Positions 49,395 to 58,524 of a DNA stretch of 64,000 bases are shown piece by piece. The notes beneath the pieces were generated by a model. The model saw only the letters and a program-made list of their open reading frames with translations. It searched no databases and was not told the origin of the DNA. Both the position numbers and the translations under genes were made by a program. The DNA is taken from positions 1 to 64,000 of the forward strand of contig LJIA01000015.1 of NCBI GenBank assembly GCA_001295775.1. The letters run 5' to 3'. Positions within the stretch are counted from its first letter, which is position 1. The number at the start of each line of letters is the position of its first letter. The stretch is from a beta proteobacterium AAP99 (GTDB lineage: Bacteria > Pseudomonadota > Gammaproteobacteria > Burkholderiales > Burkholderiaceae_C).

Positions 49395-50716
49395 GCGAGG
49401 CCAGCCACACCGTTCACCCCTCGCGCGCCGACCGCACCCGCCTGCCCAACCCCCATCTGGCCGACGGCCCTGGCGGGCTGGCGCTGGATGGCGTGGCGCT
49501 TGCCGACATCGCGCGCCAGTTCGGCACGCCCACCTACGTCTACAGCGCCCGCACCCTGCGCGAGAACTTCGCGAGCTACCAGCAGGCGCTTGCGGGCCGC
49601 AAGCACCGCGTCTGCTACGCGATGAAGGCCAACAGCAACCTGTCCGTCCTGAAGCTGCTCGCGGAGCTGGGCGCGGGCTTCGACATCGTCTCCGGGGGCG
49701 AACTGGCCCGCGTGCTGGCCGCCGGTGGCGACCCGGCGGGCATCGTGTTCTCCGGCGTGGGCAAACAAGTGGCCGAGATTGAAGCCGCACTCAACGCAGG
49801 GGGCACCGGCATCGGCTGCTTCAACGTCGAGAGCGCCACGGAGCTCGCGCGCATCGAGCAGGTGGCGTCAAGCCTGGGCGTCCAAGCTCCGGTGAGCTTC
49901 CGCGTGAATCCGGATGTGGACCCCAAGACCCACCCCTACATCTCCACGGGCCTGAAGGACAACAAGTTCGGCGTGGCCTTCGGCACGGCCATCGACCTGT
50001 ACCGCCGCGCCGCAGCGAGCCCGCACCTGAAGGTGGTGGGGATCGACTGCCACATCGGCAGCCAGATCATCGACCCCGCGCCCTTCATGGAGGCGCTGGA
50101 CAAGATGCTGGATCTGGTCGAGCAGCTTGAGCGCGAGGGGATTGCGATCGAGCACTTCGACCTCGGCGGCGGCCTGGGCATCACCTACCGCGATGAAGCC
50201 CCGCCTACGCCCGCGCAGTACCTCGCGCCGATCCTGGCGCGCTTCGATGCCCGCGGCCATGGCGGCAAGACCTTCATGCTCGAACCCGGTCGCTCCATCG
50301 TCGGCAATGCTGGTCTGCTGCTCACCACCGTGCAGGTCATCAAGCAGGCCGCCAGCAAGCGCTTCTGCATCGTCGACGCTGCGATGAACGACTACATGCG
50401 CCCGGCCATGTACGGCGCCTACAGCGAGATCGTCGAGGTTGCACCGCGCGCTGAAGCAGCGCCGCACGATGTGGTCGGCCCGGTCTGCGAAAGCGGCGAC
50501 TGGCTGGGCCGGGATCGATTGCTGGCTGTGCATGAAGGCGATCTGCTCGCGCTGCTGTCGGCCGGCGCCTACGGCATGAGCATGGCGAGCAACTACAACA
50601 CCCGCGGCCGCGCCGCAGAGGTGCTGGTTGATGCAGGACAAGTGCGCCTGATCCGTCGGCGGGAAACTATCGATATGCAACTGGCCGACGAGCTTGCAGC
50701 ATTGCAGGCAAGTTGA
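49391..50716 (+). CDS. lysA: Diaminopimelate decarboxylase
   Basis: A 441-residue fold-type III PLP enzyme making lysine from meso-diaminopimelate. The PLP lysine is K79 in VCYAMKANSNLSVLKLL. Other motifs are GAGFDIVSGGEL, FRVNPDVDPKTHPYI, HFDLGGGLGITY, the phosphate loop EPGRSIVGNAG and the catalytic cysteine in VGPVCESGDWLGRDR. Length is normal. Confidence 0.97.
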   Translation: MSEASHTVHPSRADRTRLPNPHLADGPGGLALDGVALADIARQFGTPTYVYSARTLRENFASYQQALAGRKHRVCYAMKANSNLSVLKLLAELGAGFDIVSGGELARVLAAGGDPAGIVFSGVGKQVAEIEAALNAGGTGIGCFNVESATELARIEQVASSLGVQAPVSFRVNPDVDPKTHPYISTGLKDNKFGVAFGTAIDLYRRAAASPHLKVVGIDCHIGSQIIDPAPFMEALDKMLDLVEQLEREGIAIEHFDLGGGLGITYRDEAPPTPAQYLAPILARFDARGHGGKTFMLEPGRSIVGNAGLLLTTVQVIKQAASKRFCIVDAAMNDYMRPAMYGAYSEIVEVAPRAEAAPHDVVGPVCESGDWLGRDRLLAVHEGDLLALLSAGAYGMSMASNYNTRGRAAEVLVDAGQVRLIRRRETIDMQLADELAALQAS

Positions 50717-50742
50717 ATGAACCCAAGAACACGGAGGAGACC

Positions 50743-51165
50743 ATGAAGATCCTGCTGGCTGTCGATGGCAGCGCCTACACCAAGAAGATGCTCGCCTATC
50801 TGGTGACGCACCTTGAAATGATGGGCAGCGAGGCCGAGTTCACCGCCATCAACGTGCAGCTGCCTCTGCCCCTGCGCGCCGCGCGCGCCGCCGGCAAGGA
50901 GATGGTGGACCGCTTCCACGACGACGCCTTCAAGGCCACCATTGCGCCGATCGAGAAGTTCTTTGCCAAGCACGGCCTGAAGCTCGCGACCAAGATGGTG
51001 ATCGGCAACCCCGGCGACGAAATTGCCGCGCTGGCCAAGAAGGGCAAGTTCGGCCTGGTGGTCATCGGCAGCCACGGGCATGGCAGCGTGAAGTCGCTGG
51101 TGTTGGGCAGCGTGGCGCAGCGCGTGCTGGCGAGCTGCGCGGTACCGGTGCTGATCGTGCGCTGA
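50743..51165 (+). CDS. Universal stress protein (UspA family)
   Basis: A 140-residue single-domain Usp protein (MKILLAVDGSAYTKKML) with the ATP-binding motif G-x2-G-x9-GS in VIGSHGHGSVKSLVLGSVAQ and the C-terminal VPVLIVR strand. The ATG at 50743 is preceded by a strong GGAGGA. An in-frame start overlapping the lysA stop exists but lacks a family-like N-terminus. Followed by an intrinsic terminator. Confidence 0.92.
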   Translation: MKILLAVDGSAYTKKMLAYLVTHLEMMGSEAEFTAINVQLPLPLRAARAAGKEMVDRFHDDAFKATIAPIEKFFAKHGLKLATKMVIGNPGDEIAALAKKGKFGLVVIGSHGHGSVKSLVLGSVAQRVLASCAVPVLIVR

Positions 51166-51223
51166 CGCTGGATTCATGTGCGCGCCCGCGCGCGTGCACC
51201 TGCGCAGCGCGCATGTCAATGAT

Positions 51224-51248
51224 CACAGGGCCGCGACGCGGCTCTGTG
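51224..51248 (+). terminator. Hairpin terminator after the universal stress gene
   Basis: CACAGGGCCG at 51224-51233 pairs with CGGCTCTGTG at 51239-51248 (one G-T pair), 58 bases past the stop and followed by TCATTT. Confidence 0.6.
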
Positions 51249-51332
51249 TCATTTGGGCCGCGGATTCTTTCGGCCGCCTTGCATGAAGCTGTCGAGCCAG
51301 GCCGCAGAGCCCCCTTTCCACACGCCTTTGCA

Positions 51333-51362
51333 TTGACCCTGCGCGCGGCCCGCTCCTACAAC
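51333..51362 (+). promoter_or_regulatory. Possible promoter of the EXORDIUM-like gene
   Basis: TTGACC at 51333-51338 and TACAAC at 51357-51362 with an 18-base spacer resemble a sigma-70 promoter about 105 bases before the ATG at 51468. The rest of 51249-51467 shows no gene. Confidence 0.25.
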
Positions 51363-51467
51363 CTGCGCACGGTCCGGCGCACCCCGAGCAGCACCTCCAG
51401 TAGCACGCGCCCGCCGGTTGCGCCCGCCCACCGCTCGCGAGCGACGTCTTCCCTGAGGGAGTGCAGG

Positions 51468-52421
51468 ATGAAACTGAGAGCCATTGCTTCGCTGCTGGCG
51501 CTGAGCGCCATTGCCGCTGCGAGCCACGCTGGTCCGGTTAAGGTGGATGAAGACACGGTCTACAAACCCAGCCGCAAGGGATTCGGCGAAGTCGACCATG
51601 AGGCCACCGAGGCTGCCAAGCAGTTCCGCAAGAACAGCCCCTTCGCCGCACCGAGCAAGACTGCGGTCACCAACGGCATCGTCTACCACGGCGGCCCGGT
51701 CATGACCGCGGCAACCACCAGCGTCTACTACATCTGGTACGGCAACTGGAGCGGCAACAGCGGGGTGCAGATCCTGACCGATCTGGCCAGCAGCCTTGGG
51801 GGATCGCCCTGGTTCAACATCAACACCACCTACTACAGCGGCAGCACGACCAAGACCTATGTGAAGAATTCGGTGAGCTACATCTCATCGATCAACAACA
51901 ACTACAGCTACGGCAAGAACCTCACGGACGCGAACATCGCCTCGGTGGTCAGCGACGCGATCAACGCCGGCCAGCTGCCCAACAACGCCAATGCGGTGTA
52001 CTTCGTGCTCACCGCGCCGGACGTGACCGCCACCAGCGGCTTCTGCACCCAGTACTGCGGCTGGCACAACAACCAGACCGTAGGCGGCACCAACATCAAG
52101 TACGCCTTCATCGGCAACCCGGCCACGCAGTGCCCCAGCTCCTGCGGCGTGAACAGCCCCAGCCCCAATGGCAACGGCGGTGCCGATGCCATGGCGAGCA
52201 TCCTGTCGCACGAGCTGGCCGAGTCGGTGACCGACCCGGACGGCAACGCCTGGTATGACCGCCAGGGCAACGAGAACGCCGACAAGTGCGCCTGGACCTT
52301 CGGCACCACCTACACCGCAGCCAGCGGCGGATCGGCCAACATGAAGCTGGGCACGCGCGACTTCCTGATCCAGCAGAACTGGCTCAATGCCAGCGGCGGC
52401 AAGTGCGTGAAGGCCTACTGA
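51468..52421 (+). CDS. Secreted PHI-1/EXORDIUM-like protein
   Basis: A 317-residue protein with a signal peptide (MKLRAIASLLALSAIAAASHA). The mature part follows the phosphate-induced protein 1 / EXORDIUM pattern best known from plants: VYHGGPVM, VYYIWYGNWSGNSGVQIL, AVYFVLTAPDVTATSGFC with QYCGWH, YAFIGNPATQCPSSCG, then SPNGNGGADAMASILSHELA and ESVTDPDGNAWYD. Conserved cysteines suggest disulfides. HELAE at residues 248-252 resembles a metal-binding helix. Asn/Tyr/Ser content is unusually high, typical of secreted proteins. Function in bacteria is unknown. The ATG at 51468 has a good GGGAG upstream. Confidence 0.85.
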   Translation: MKLRAIASLLALSAIAAASHAGPVKVDEDTVYKPSRKGFGEVDHEATEAAKQFRKNSPFAAPSKTAVTNGIVYHGGPVMTAATTSVYYIWYGNWSGNSGVQILTDLASSLGGSPWFNINTTYYSGSTTKTYVKNSVSYISSINNNYSYGKNLTDANIASVVSDAINAGQLPNNANAVYFVLTAPDVTATSGFCTQYCGWHNNQTVGGTNIKYAFIGNPATQCPSSCGVNSPSPNGNGGADAMASILSHELAESVTDPDGNAWYDRQGNENADKCAWTFGTTYTAASGGSANMKLGTRDFLIQQNWLNASGGKCVKAY

Positions 52422-52492
52422 TCGCGCGGCGCCTCCGTATCGTCTGAATCATTCCGTCTAAACCCCTCTCGGTCGATCAGCCGGGACTTTGG

Positions 52493-52533
52493 GGCCATGC
52501 GTTCTCCTTGATCGGACGCATGGCCTCTTTTCT
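52493..52533 (+). terminator. Intrinsic terminator after the EXORDIUM-like gene
   Basis: GGCCATGCG at 52493-52501 pairs perfectly with CGCATGGCC at 52517-52525 and is followed by TCTTTTCT. Confidence 0.7.
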
Positions 52534-52576
52534 GTCTTGCTGCACACTTGCAGCGTGCTTTTCCGGGAGCCTGCCC

Positions 52577-53101
52577 ATGCGACCTTCTGCTCTGCTGCGT
52601 ACTGATGCCTGCGTGGCCCTGCTGCTTGCGCTGGTGCTGTGGGCGTCGGCGCCTTGGGCCGCCGCGCAGGGCGCGCCCGGTCGGGTGCCGCTGGCCACGC
52701 GCCTGGTCAAGCTGATGAGTGAGCAGGTGGCCGCGCTTGATGCCGCCGCCGAGCGCCGCGACGCCGCCGCGCTGGACGCGTTGCTGGCGCCGCAGTTCGA
52801 GGAACGCAGCAGCGCGCAGCCCGGCACGCCGCTGCCGCGCGATGCCTGGATGGCGCAGACTCAGGGCCGCGCCGCACGCGGGGTGACGCAGATGGCCGTG
52901 CGCGAGGCGGGCGAGCTGGCGATTGCCAGCTACCTGGCCACGACGGCCACTGGCGCAGGCACCGCCCAGTTCGTGGTGGATGTCTGGCGCCGGACGGACA
53001 GCGGCTGGCAACTGCTCAACCGCTATGTCAGCCAGGCGGGCAACGCAGCGCTCAACCCGGCGCCCGAGGCACCGGCCACAGGCGCCAACCGCAAGGGCTG
53101 A
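52577..53101 (+). CDS. Secreted NTF2-like (SnoaL/DUF4440-type) protein
   Basis: A 174-residue protein with a signal peptide (VALLLALVLWASAPWAAAQ) and an NTF2-like fold: an N-terminal helix ([20 protein letters not shown]) with AALDALLAPQFEERS, then sheet segments MAVREAGELAIASYLATT, AQFVVDVWRRTDSGWQLLNR and YVSQAG. Such domains bind small molecules or form dimeric scaffolds; no catalytic residues can be assigned. The ATG at 52577 begins the signal peptide. Convergent with msrQ, 12 bases between stops. Confidence 0.75.
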   Translation: MRPSALLRTDACVALLLALVLWASAPWAAAQGAPGRVPLATRLVKLMSEQVAALDAAAERRDAAALDALLAPQFEERSSAQPGTPLPRDAWMAQTQGRAARGVTQMAVREAGELAIASYLATTATGAGTAQFVVDVWRRTDSGWQLLNRYVSQAGNAALNPAPEAPATGANRKG

Positions 53102-53113
53102 GGCCGCAGCGCT

Positions 53114-53776
53114 TCAGCGCGCCGCCGCGGGCAGCAGGCGCTGCTTCAGACGCCAGCCGAGCAGCACGGCAAACACCAGCGCAAACATCAGCGGCTCGAA
53201 CAGATCGTTCTTGCCGGCCTTGTGCCACCAGAAGTGCAGCACGCCCAGCACGGCGATGACGTACACCGCGCGGTGCAGCAGCTGCCAGCGCTTGCCGCCC
53301 ATGAAGCGGATGGCGGCGTTGAAGGACGTGGCGGCCAGCGGAATCAGCAGCACGAAAGCGGCAAAGCCCACCGTGATGAAGGGGCGCTTGATCACATCCT
53401 TGATGATCTCGGCCAGGTCGAACCACTTGTCCCACCAGATGTAGGTGGTGAAGTGCAGGGCGACGTAGAAGAAGGTGAACAGGCCCAGCATGCGGCGCAG
53501 CTTGAGCAGCCAGGGCAGATTGAACAGCTTGCGCGCCGGCGTGATGGCCAGCGTGACGGCGAGGAAGAACAGCGTCCACCACCCGGTGGCGCGCGTGAGG
53601 TGCTCGATCGGGTTGGCGCCGAGCGCCTCCACATTGAAGACCGACTGCCAGGCCAGACGCGCGAACGGAATCAGCGCGATGAAGAACACCGCCACCTTCA
53701 CTGCGGTGATGGCCTTCGCAGGTAGGGCGCGCAAGGAGGCGATACCCGCACTGGAAGGCGCAGGCCCAGCATTCAT
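53114..53776 (-). CDS. msrQ: Heme-binding membrane subunit MsrQ (YedZ)
   Basis: A 220-residue inner-membrane protein with six predicted helices of the ferric-reductase-like fold (VKVAVFFIALIPFARLAWQ, RATGWWTLFFLAVTLAITP, MLGLFTFFYVALHFTTYIWW). The histidines in YVALHFTTY, LLHRAVYVI and GVLHFWWHK are likely heme b ligands. It passes electrons from the respiratory chain to MsrP. The ATG at 53776 is preferred; an in-frame ATG at 53866 would translate straight through a dispersed repeat copy and add 30 residues unlike the family. Confidence 0.92.
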   Translation of the reverse strand: MNAGPAPSSAGIASLRALPAKAITAVKVAVFFIALIPFARLAWQSVFNVEALGANPIEHLTRATGWWTLFFLAVTLAITPARKLFNLPWLLKLRRMLGLFTFFYVALHFTTYIWWDKWFDLAEIIKDVIKRPFITVGFAAFVLLIPLAATSFNAAIRFMGGKRWQLLHRAVYVIAVLGVLHFWWHKAGKNDLFEPLMFALVFAVLLGWRLKQRLLPAAAR

Positions 53777-53827
53777 GCGGCTTTCCGAGGCATTTTGGCT
53801 GGGAAGCCGCGCCGGATCAGCGGAAAG
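53771..53827 (+). repeat. Dispersed palindromic element, copy D (msrP-msrQ gap)
   Basis: GCGGCTTTCC at 53777-53786 pairs with GGGAAGCCGC at 53801-53810 (one G-T pair), followed by CCGGATCAGCGGAAAG. On the minus strand it ends at the probable msrQ ATG, and its GGAAAG sits 4 bases before that ATG as the only visible Shine-Dalgarno-like sequence. Confidence 0.7.
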
Positions 53828-53875
53828 GGTTTTGGCGGGCGCGCCCGGCGTGGCATCGGCAGTCATGGTGGCGGC

Positions 53876-54838
53876 TCAGAAGTTCTTGCGCAGGTCCATG
53901 CCGGCGTACAGCTGCGCGACCTGATCGCCGTAGCCGTTGAACATCAGCGTCTTGCGTTTGCGCTGCAGGAAGATGCTGCCGCCGTCCTCGCCAATGCGCC
54001 GCTCGGTGGCCTGGCTCCAGCGCGGGTGGTCCACGTCCGGGTTCACGTTGCTGTAGAAGCCGTATTCCTGCGGTGCGGATTTCATCCAGCTGGTGCGCGG
54101 CATCTGCTCGGTGAGGCGGATTCGCACGATGCTCTTGCCGCTCTTGAAGCCGTACTTCCAGGGCACGACGACGCGCACCGGCGCGCCCATCTGGTTCAGG
54201 AGCGTTTCGCCATAGGCACCGAGCGTGAGCAGGGTGAGCGGATGCATGGCTTCGTCCATGCGCAGGCCTTCGTTGTAGGGCCAGTCGATCACGCTCTGCC
54301 GCAGGCCAGGCATCGTGTCCTTCTGCGCATCGGTGATGAACTCGACGAACTTGGCATTGCCCGTGGGCTCCACGCGCTTCAGAAGCGTGGACAGCGAAAA
54401 GCCCGCCCAGGGAATGACCATGCTCCAGCCTTCCACGCAGCGCAGGCGATAGATGCGCTCCTCGATCGGCGCGAGCTTGAGGATGTCTTCGATGCCCAGC
54501 GTGACCGGCTTCTTCACCGCGCCTTCGATCAGCACCGTCCAGGGCCGCGTGCGCATCTTGCCGGCGTACTGGGCAGGGTCCGCCTTGTCGGTGCCGAACT
54601 CGTAGAAGTTGTTGTAGGTCGTGGCGTCCTTGTAGCTGGTGAGCTTTTCCATGGTGGTGTAGCTCGACTTCACCGTGGCCAGCTTGGGTTGGCCGGCCGT
54701 CTGGGCGCTGGCCAGACCGGGCAACGCGATCGAACCGGTCAGCGCCGCAGCCTGCGCAAAGAAGGCGCGGCGCGACTGCCACACCCGCTGCGGCGTGATC
54801 TCGGAAGGGGAAATGTCATCAGGACGGCGGATCAGCAT
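53876..54838 (-). CDS. msrP: Periplasmic methionine-sulfoxide reductase MsrP (molybdopterin)
   Basis: A 320-residue sulfite-oxidase-fold molybdoenzyme repairing methionine sulfoxide in periplasmic proteins. A twin-arginine signal ([20 protein letters not shown]) directs export after cofactor insertion. The molybdenum cysteine lies in [18 protein letters not shown]. Other family segments are [37 protein letters not shown] and [19 protein letters not shown]. The ATG at 54838 gives the standard start [16 protein letters not shown]; the longer frame upstream is repeat sequence. Confidence 0.95.
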   Translation of the reverse strand: MLIRRPDDISPSEITPQRVWQSRRAFFAQAAALTGSIALPGLASAQTAGQPKLATVKSSYTTMEKLTSYKDATTYNNFYEFGTDKADPAQYAGKMRTRPWTVLIEGAVKKPVTLGIEDILKLAPIEERIYRLRCVEGWSMVIPWAGFSLSTLLKRVEPTGNAKFVEFITDAQKDTMPGLRQSVIDWPYNEGLRMDEAMHPLTLLTLGAYGETLLNQMGAPVRVVVPWKYGFKSGKSIVRIRLTEQMPRTSWMKSAPQEYGFYSNVNPDVDHPRWSQATERRIGEDGGSIFLQRKRKTLMFNGYGDQVAQLYAGMDLRKNF

Positions 54839-54960
54839 GGTGGGGCTCCGGGAGGAAAGGCGCTCTTCTGATTGTGGAGGCTGCAGTTTGGTCTGCGCCG
54901 AGTTGGAAAACTTACAGCGCGGCAGGTTCCGCGGTGGGGCCAATCGGCCGCCGGCACGGC

Positions 54961-55110
54961 TCTTCGCTTGTCTGGTGCGGCTTTCCAGCCATTTTGGTCT
55001 GAAAAGGCGCATGAATACTGGCTCTGGCCGCTCGGCATCAGGCCGCAGGTCCATTTCATGCACCTCTTTGAGGCAAAGTGACTGGAGAACCTTGCCTGAT
55101 GCGCGGAAAG
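54961..55110. repeat. Inverted pair of dispersed palindromic elements, copy E
   Basis: E1 (54961-55024, minus orientation) carries CGCTTGTCTGGTGCGGC, TTTCCAGCCATTTTGG and TCTGAAAAGGCGCATG, a close reverse match to copy A. E2 (55056-55110, plus orientation) is more diverged: CATGCACCTCTTTGAGGC, AAAGTGACTGGAGAACC and GCGGAAAG. Together they fill most of the gap between the divergent msrP and ycaQ-like genes, where promoters must also lie. Confidence 0.7.
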
Positions 55111-55146
55111 GCGGCCTGAACCCTGCGCTGCGCTAGCCTCGCCGCC

Positions 55147-56379
55147 ATGCCTGATCTGCACCTCTCGATCGACCACGCCCGCACCCTGCACCTGGCCGCT
55201 CAGGGTCTGGCCACACCGCCGGCCAAGCCCGCCACGCGCGCGGACCTCGCGCGCTGCATCCGGCGCATGCAGCTGCTGCAGATCGACACGATTCATGTCG
55301 TGAACCGCAGCCCCTATCTGGTGCTGTTCGCCCGGCTGGGCGCCTACCCGACCGAGTGGCTGGAGCAGCTGCTTGCGCGCGGCACGATCTTCGAAACCTG
55401 GGCGCACGAGGCCTGCTTCGCGCCCATCGAGCACTGGCCGCTGCACCGCGGCTACAACGCCGAGCGCCGCCACTGGGGCATGAACGGCGCGCAGCGCGTC
55501 TACCGCAGCCACCGCACCCACATGCATACGCTGCTGGAGCACATCCGGATGCAGGGCGCCGTGAAGTCGAGTGACTTCGAGCGCACGGATGGCCAGAGTG
55601 GCGGCTGGTGGGGCTGGAAGAGCGAGAAGCGCTGGCTGGAAGCCTGGTTTGCACTCGGCGAACTGATGGTGGCGCGGCGCGAGAATTTCCAGCGCGTCTA
55701 CGACCTCACCGAGCGCGTGCATCCACGGGCCGCGAGCCTGCCGAAGCTCACCGTGGCAGAGGCCCAGGCGCAGATGACCGAGCGCGCCATCCGTGCACTG
55801 GGCATCACCCAGGCCCGCTGGGTGAACGACTACTTCCGCACCAAGCCGAAGCTCAAGGACCGGGACCTTGCGCCGCTGCTCGATGCCGGCGTGATCGAGC
55901 GCGTGCAGATCGAGGACTGGCGCGAGCCCGCCTACATCCAGCGCGAACACCTGCCGCTCGCCCGCAAGGTGCTGCGCGGCACGGTCACCGCCCAGCACAC
56001 CACCCTGCTCTCGCCCTTCGACCCCGTGGTCTGGGACCGCGAGCGCGCAAGCCACCTGTTCGGCTTCGACTACCGCATCGAGTGCTACACGCCCGAGGCC
56101 AGGCGCAAGTACGGCTACTTCGTGCTGCCCGTCCTGCACGGCAACGCGCTGGCGGGCCGGCTGGATGCCAAGGCGCACCGCGCGGACGGAGTCTTCGAAG
56201 TGAAGGCCCTCCACTGGGAGCCGAATGCCGTGGTGGATGAGGCCGTACGCACGGCCGTGGCGCGCGCCTTGATCGACAACGCGGCCTGGCACGGCTGCAG
56301 CGTCGTGCGCCTGGGCAGCACCGTGCCGCTCAAGATTCGGCGCGCGATGAGTGCGGCCCTAAAGGCCGCGGTCGCGTAG
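55147..56379 (+). CDS. YcaQ/AlkX-like winged-helix DNA glycosylase
   Basis: A 410-residue HTH_42-superfamily protein. The N-terminal region has the conserved QxD catalytic-type motif (MQLLQIDTIHVVNRSPYLVL) that distinguishes YcaQ (interstrand crosslink glycosylase) from AlkZ. Further family segments are HEACFAPIEHWPLHR, RHWGMNGAQRVYR, PALKDR-like TKPKLKDRDL, the LLSPFDPVVWDRERASHLF motif and the C-terminal YGYFVLPVLHGNALAGRLD. It probably unhooks alkylated or crosslinked bases in DNA. Convergent with the sugar locus, 13 bases between stops. Confidence 0.9.
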   Translation: MPDLHLSIDHARTLHLAAQGLATPPAKPATRADLARCIRRMQLLQIDTIHVVNRSPYLVLFARLGAYPTEWLEQLLARGTIFETWAHEACFAPIEHWPLHRGYNAERRHWGMNGAQRVYRSHRTHMHTLLEHIRMQGAVKSSDFERTDGQSGGWWGWKSEKRWLEAWFALGELMVARRENFQRVYDLTERVHPRAASLPKLTVAEAQAQMTERAIRALGITQARWVNDYFRTKPKLKDRDLAPLLDAGVIERVQIEDWREPAYIQREHLPLARKVLRGTVTAQHTTLLSPFDPVVWDRERASHLFGFDYRIECYTPEARRKYGYFVLPVLHGNALAGRLDAKAHRADGVFEVKALHWEPNAVVDEAVRTAVARALIDNAAWHGCSVVRLGSTVPLKIRRAMSAALKAAVA

Positions 56380-56392
56380 GCGGCGCTCTGGC

Positions 56393-57382
56393 TCAGGCGC
56401 GGCCCTTGAGTCGTGCCCGCAGTCGGTTCACGCCGGCGTTGAAGCCGGGGTAGTTCAGCTTGAAGAACTTGCGCAGGCGCCAGGCCAGCGGCAGTTCGCT
56501 GTGCTCGCGCAGCAGCGCACGGCGCGCGGCAGCGTCGGGCGCCTGACTCAGCGCCCAGAGGTAGCGGGCGCGGGCCAGCGGCGTGCGCAGCTGGGCCTGC
56601 ATGGCCTCGTACAGCCCGGCCACCTGCAGCCCGGCTACCTGCGCATCCCGCAGCAGCTGCTCCATCTCGGCCACCAGGCGACCATTCTGGGTGCGCATCC
56701 AGCCCGTAAGGTCTTCGGCCGTGAGCATGGCCTGCCGGGTGGACACCCCACCCTGGCGGTAGTGCACCAGCGGCTCGGGGATCGTCATGGCGCCGCCGCT
56801 GACGATGGCGCGGAAGGTGGTGATCTGGTCTTCGTAGGCGATGCGCGGATCAAAGCGGCCGAAGCGTTCCATGATGCGCCGCGTGAAGGCCTGCGCCGCG
56901 CCGATCACGTGGGGCCGGCGCGCCAGCCACGCGGCGGCGTCCGGCCACTGCGCCAGGTCATCCACGGCCACGGTCTGCGTGGGCGTCCCGTCCTGACGCA
57001 TGCCCTGCAGGTGGCTGGCGATCAGGTCCACGCGCTCGCCGCCGGCGCGCCATGCAACCAGCAGCTTGGCCACACGGTCTGGGGTGGACAGGTCATCGCC
57101 CGCGGCCGTGATCAGCAGCGGCGCGCGCGTCATCTCGATCAATGCGTTGTAGTGGCCGGCAATGCCCAGATTCTGCTGCCCGCGCCGCACGCGCACCTGG
57201 TGCGGGCCGCGGTAGCTCGCCGCGACCGACTCGAGGATCTCACCCGTGGCGTCCGGCGAGGCGTCATCGGACAGGATGATCTCGATCGGCTCGCAGGCCT
57301 GCGCCAGCACGCTGTGCGCCGCCTGCGCAACGAAGTCGGCCTGACGATAGGCGAGCAGCAGGACGGCAGCGGTGGCTTGCAT
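56393..57382 (-). CDS. Family 2 glycosyltransferase (sugar locus, GT-1)
   Basis: A 329-residue GT-A enzyme starting directly at the nucleotide-binding fold (AVLLLAYRQADFVAQAAHS). Motifs are IEIILSDDASPDATGEILES, the metal-binding region AAGDDLSTPDR and the acceptor-side EDQITTFRAIVSGGAMT. The C-terminus (RKFFKLNYPGFNAGVNRLR) is basic and may contact the membrane. It is the last gene of the minus-strand locus and a clear paralogue of the gene at 59884. Donor sugar unknown; the neighbouring aminosugar genes are candidates. Confidence 0.9.
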   Translation of the reverse strand: MQATAAVLLLAYRQADFVAQAAHSVLAQACEPIEIILSDDASPDATGEILESVAASYRGPHQVRVRRGQQNLGIAGHYNALIEMTRAPLLITAAGDDLSTPDRVAKLLVAWRAGGERVDLIASHLQGMRQDGTPTQTVAVDDLAQWPDAAAWLARRPHVIGAAQAFTRRIMERFGRFDPRIAYEDQITTFRAIVSGGAMTIPEPLVHYRQGGVSTRQAMLTAEDLTGWMRTQNGRLVAEMEQLLRDAQVAGLQVAGLYEAMQAQLRTPLARARYLWALSQAPDAAARRALLREHSELPLAWRLRKFFKLNYPGFNAGVNRLRARLKGRA

Positions 57383-57390
57383 CCGCGCAT

Positions 57391-58497
57391 TCAGCCCAGC
57401 GCGCGCAGCACGTCGCGCAGCGCCTGCACGACGGCCAGGGTCTGCGCATCGGTCTGGGTGGGGCCGATCGGCAGGCTGAAGACCTCGGCATGGATGCGTT
57501 CGGCCAGCGGCAGGCTGCCGGCCGGGATGTTCAAGGCCGCGTAAGCCTGCTGCTGGTGTGGCGCGATCGGGTAGTGCACGACGATGCCCACGCCCGCAGA
57601 CTTCAGGCCCTCGATGATCGCGTCGCGCTTGGGGTGGCGCACCACGAAGAGGTGCCAGACCGGCTCCACGTCGGCGCGCACCTGCGGGAGGGTGAGCGGC
57701 AGATCGGCTAGTTCACGCTGGTAGATGGCCGCAATCTCGCGGCGCCGCGCGTTGTCCGCATCCAGCAGGGGCAGCTTGGCGCGCAGGAAGGCGGCCTGCA
57801 GCTCATCCAGGCGCGAGTTATATCCAATCACCTCGTTCTGATACTTCACGCGCGAGCCGTAGTTGCGCAGCACGCGGATGCGCTCGGCCAGTTGCGGATC
57901 GTTCGTGGTCACGGCACCGCCATCGCCCAGCGCACCCAGGTTCTTGCCGGGGTAGAAGCTCCAGGCCACGGCATCGCCATGCGCGCCCAGGCGCGCACCA
58001 GCAATGCGAGCGCCGTGCGCCTGCGCGCCGTCCTCCACCACCTTCAGCCCATGCTGCCGGGCAATGGCGAGGATGTCGTTGATCGCGGCCGGCTGGCCGT
58101 AAAGATGCACGGGCATCACGGCACGCGTGCGCGGCGTGATGGCTGCGGCAATCTTCGCCGGGTCCATGTTGCAGGTGCCTTCCACCGGCTCCACGGGCAC
58201 GGGCGTCGCACCCACATGCGAGACCGCCAGCCAGGTGGCGATGTAGGTATTTGAGGGTACGAGTACCTCGTCGCCGGGGCCGATGTCCAAGGCCTTGAGG
58301 GCAAGGATCAGCGCATCAAGCCCGTTGGCCACGCCGATGCAGTGCTGCGCTGCGCAGTACGCGGCGTACTCGCGCTCGAACTGCTCGACCTCCTGGCCGA
58401 GGATCAGCCAGCCGGACTGCAGCACGCGCTCCAGCGCGGCATGCATGGCCTCGCTCTGGCGCAGGTTGATGGCTTTGAGATCGAGAAAGGGAATCAT
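57391..58497 (-). CDS. DegT/DnrJ/EryC1-family sugar aminotransferase (FdtB/QdtB-like)
   Basis: A 368-residue PLP aminotransferase. The PLP lysine lies in [18 protein letters not shown], with family segments [40 protein letters not shown] and [16 protein letters not shown]. In context with the ketoisomerase and acetyltransferase it should aminate a dTDP-3-keto-6-deoxyhexose at C3, giving dTDP-Fuc3N or dTDP-Qui3N. It lies 27 bases after the acetyltransferase gene and 8 before GT-1. Confidence 0.92.
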   Translation of the reverse strand: MIPFLDLKAINLRQSEAMHAALERVLQSGWLILGQEVEQFEREYAAYCAAQHCIGVANGLDALILALKALDIGPGDEVLVPSNTYIATWLAVSHVGATPVPVEPVEGTCNMDPAKIAAAITPRTRAVMPVHLYGQPAAINDILAIARQHGLKVVEDGAQAHGARIAGARLGAHGDAVAWSFYPGKNLGALGDGGAVTTNDPQLAERIRVLRNYGSRVKYQNEVIGYNSRLDELQAAFLRAKLPLLDADNARRREIAAIYQRELADLPLTLPQVRADVEPVWHLFVVRHPKRDAIIEGLKSAGVGIVVHYPIAPHQQQAYAALNIPAGSLPLAERIHAEVFSLPIGPTQTDAQTLAVVQALRDVLRALG

Positions 58498-58524
58498 GGT
58501 GATCGGGACACTCGCGGAGATTGC

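Noticed and set aside
54839-55063. N-terminal extension of MsrP to 395 residues
   Set aside because: The extra 75 residues are translated repeat sequence (copy E) and would precede the twin-arginine signal, preventing normal export.
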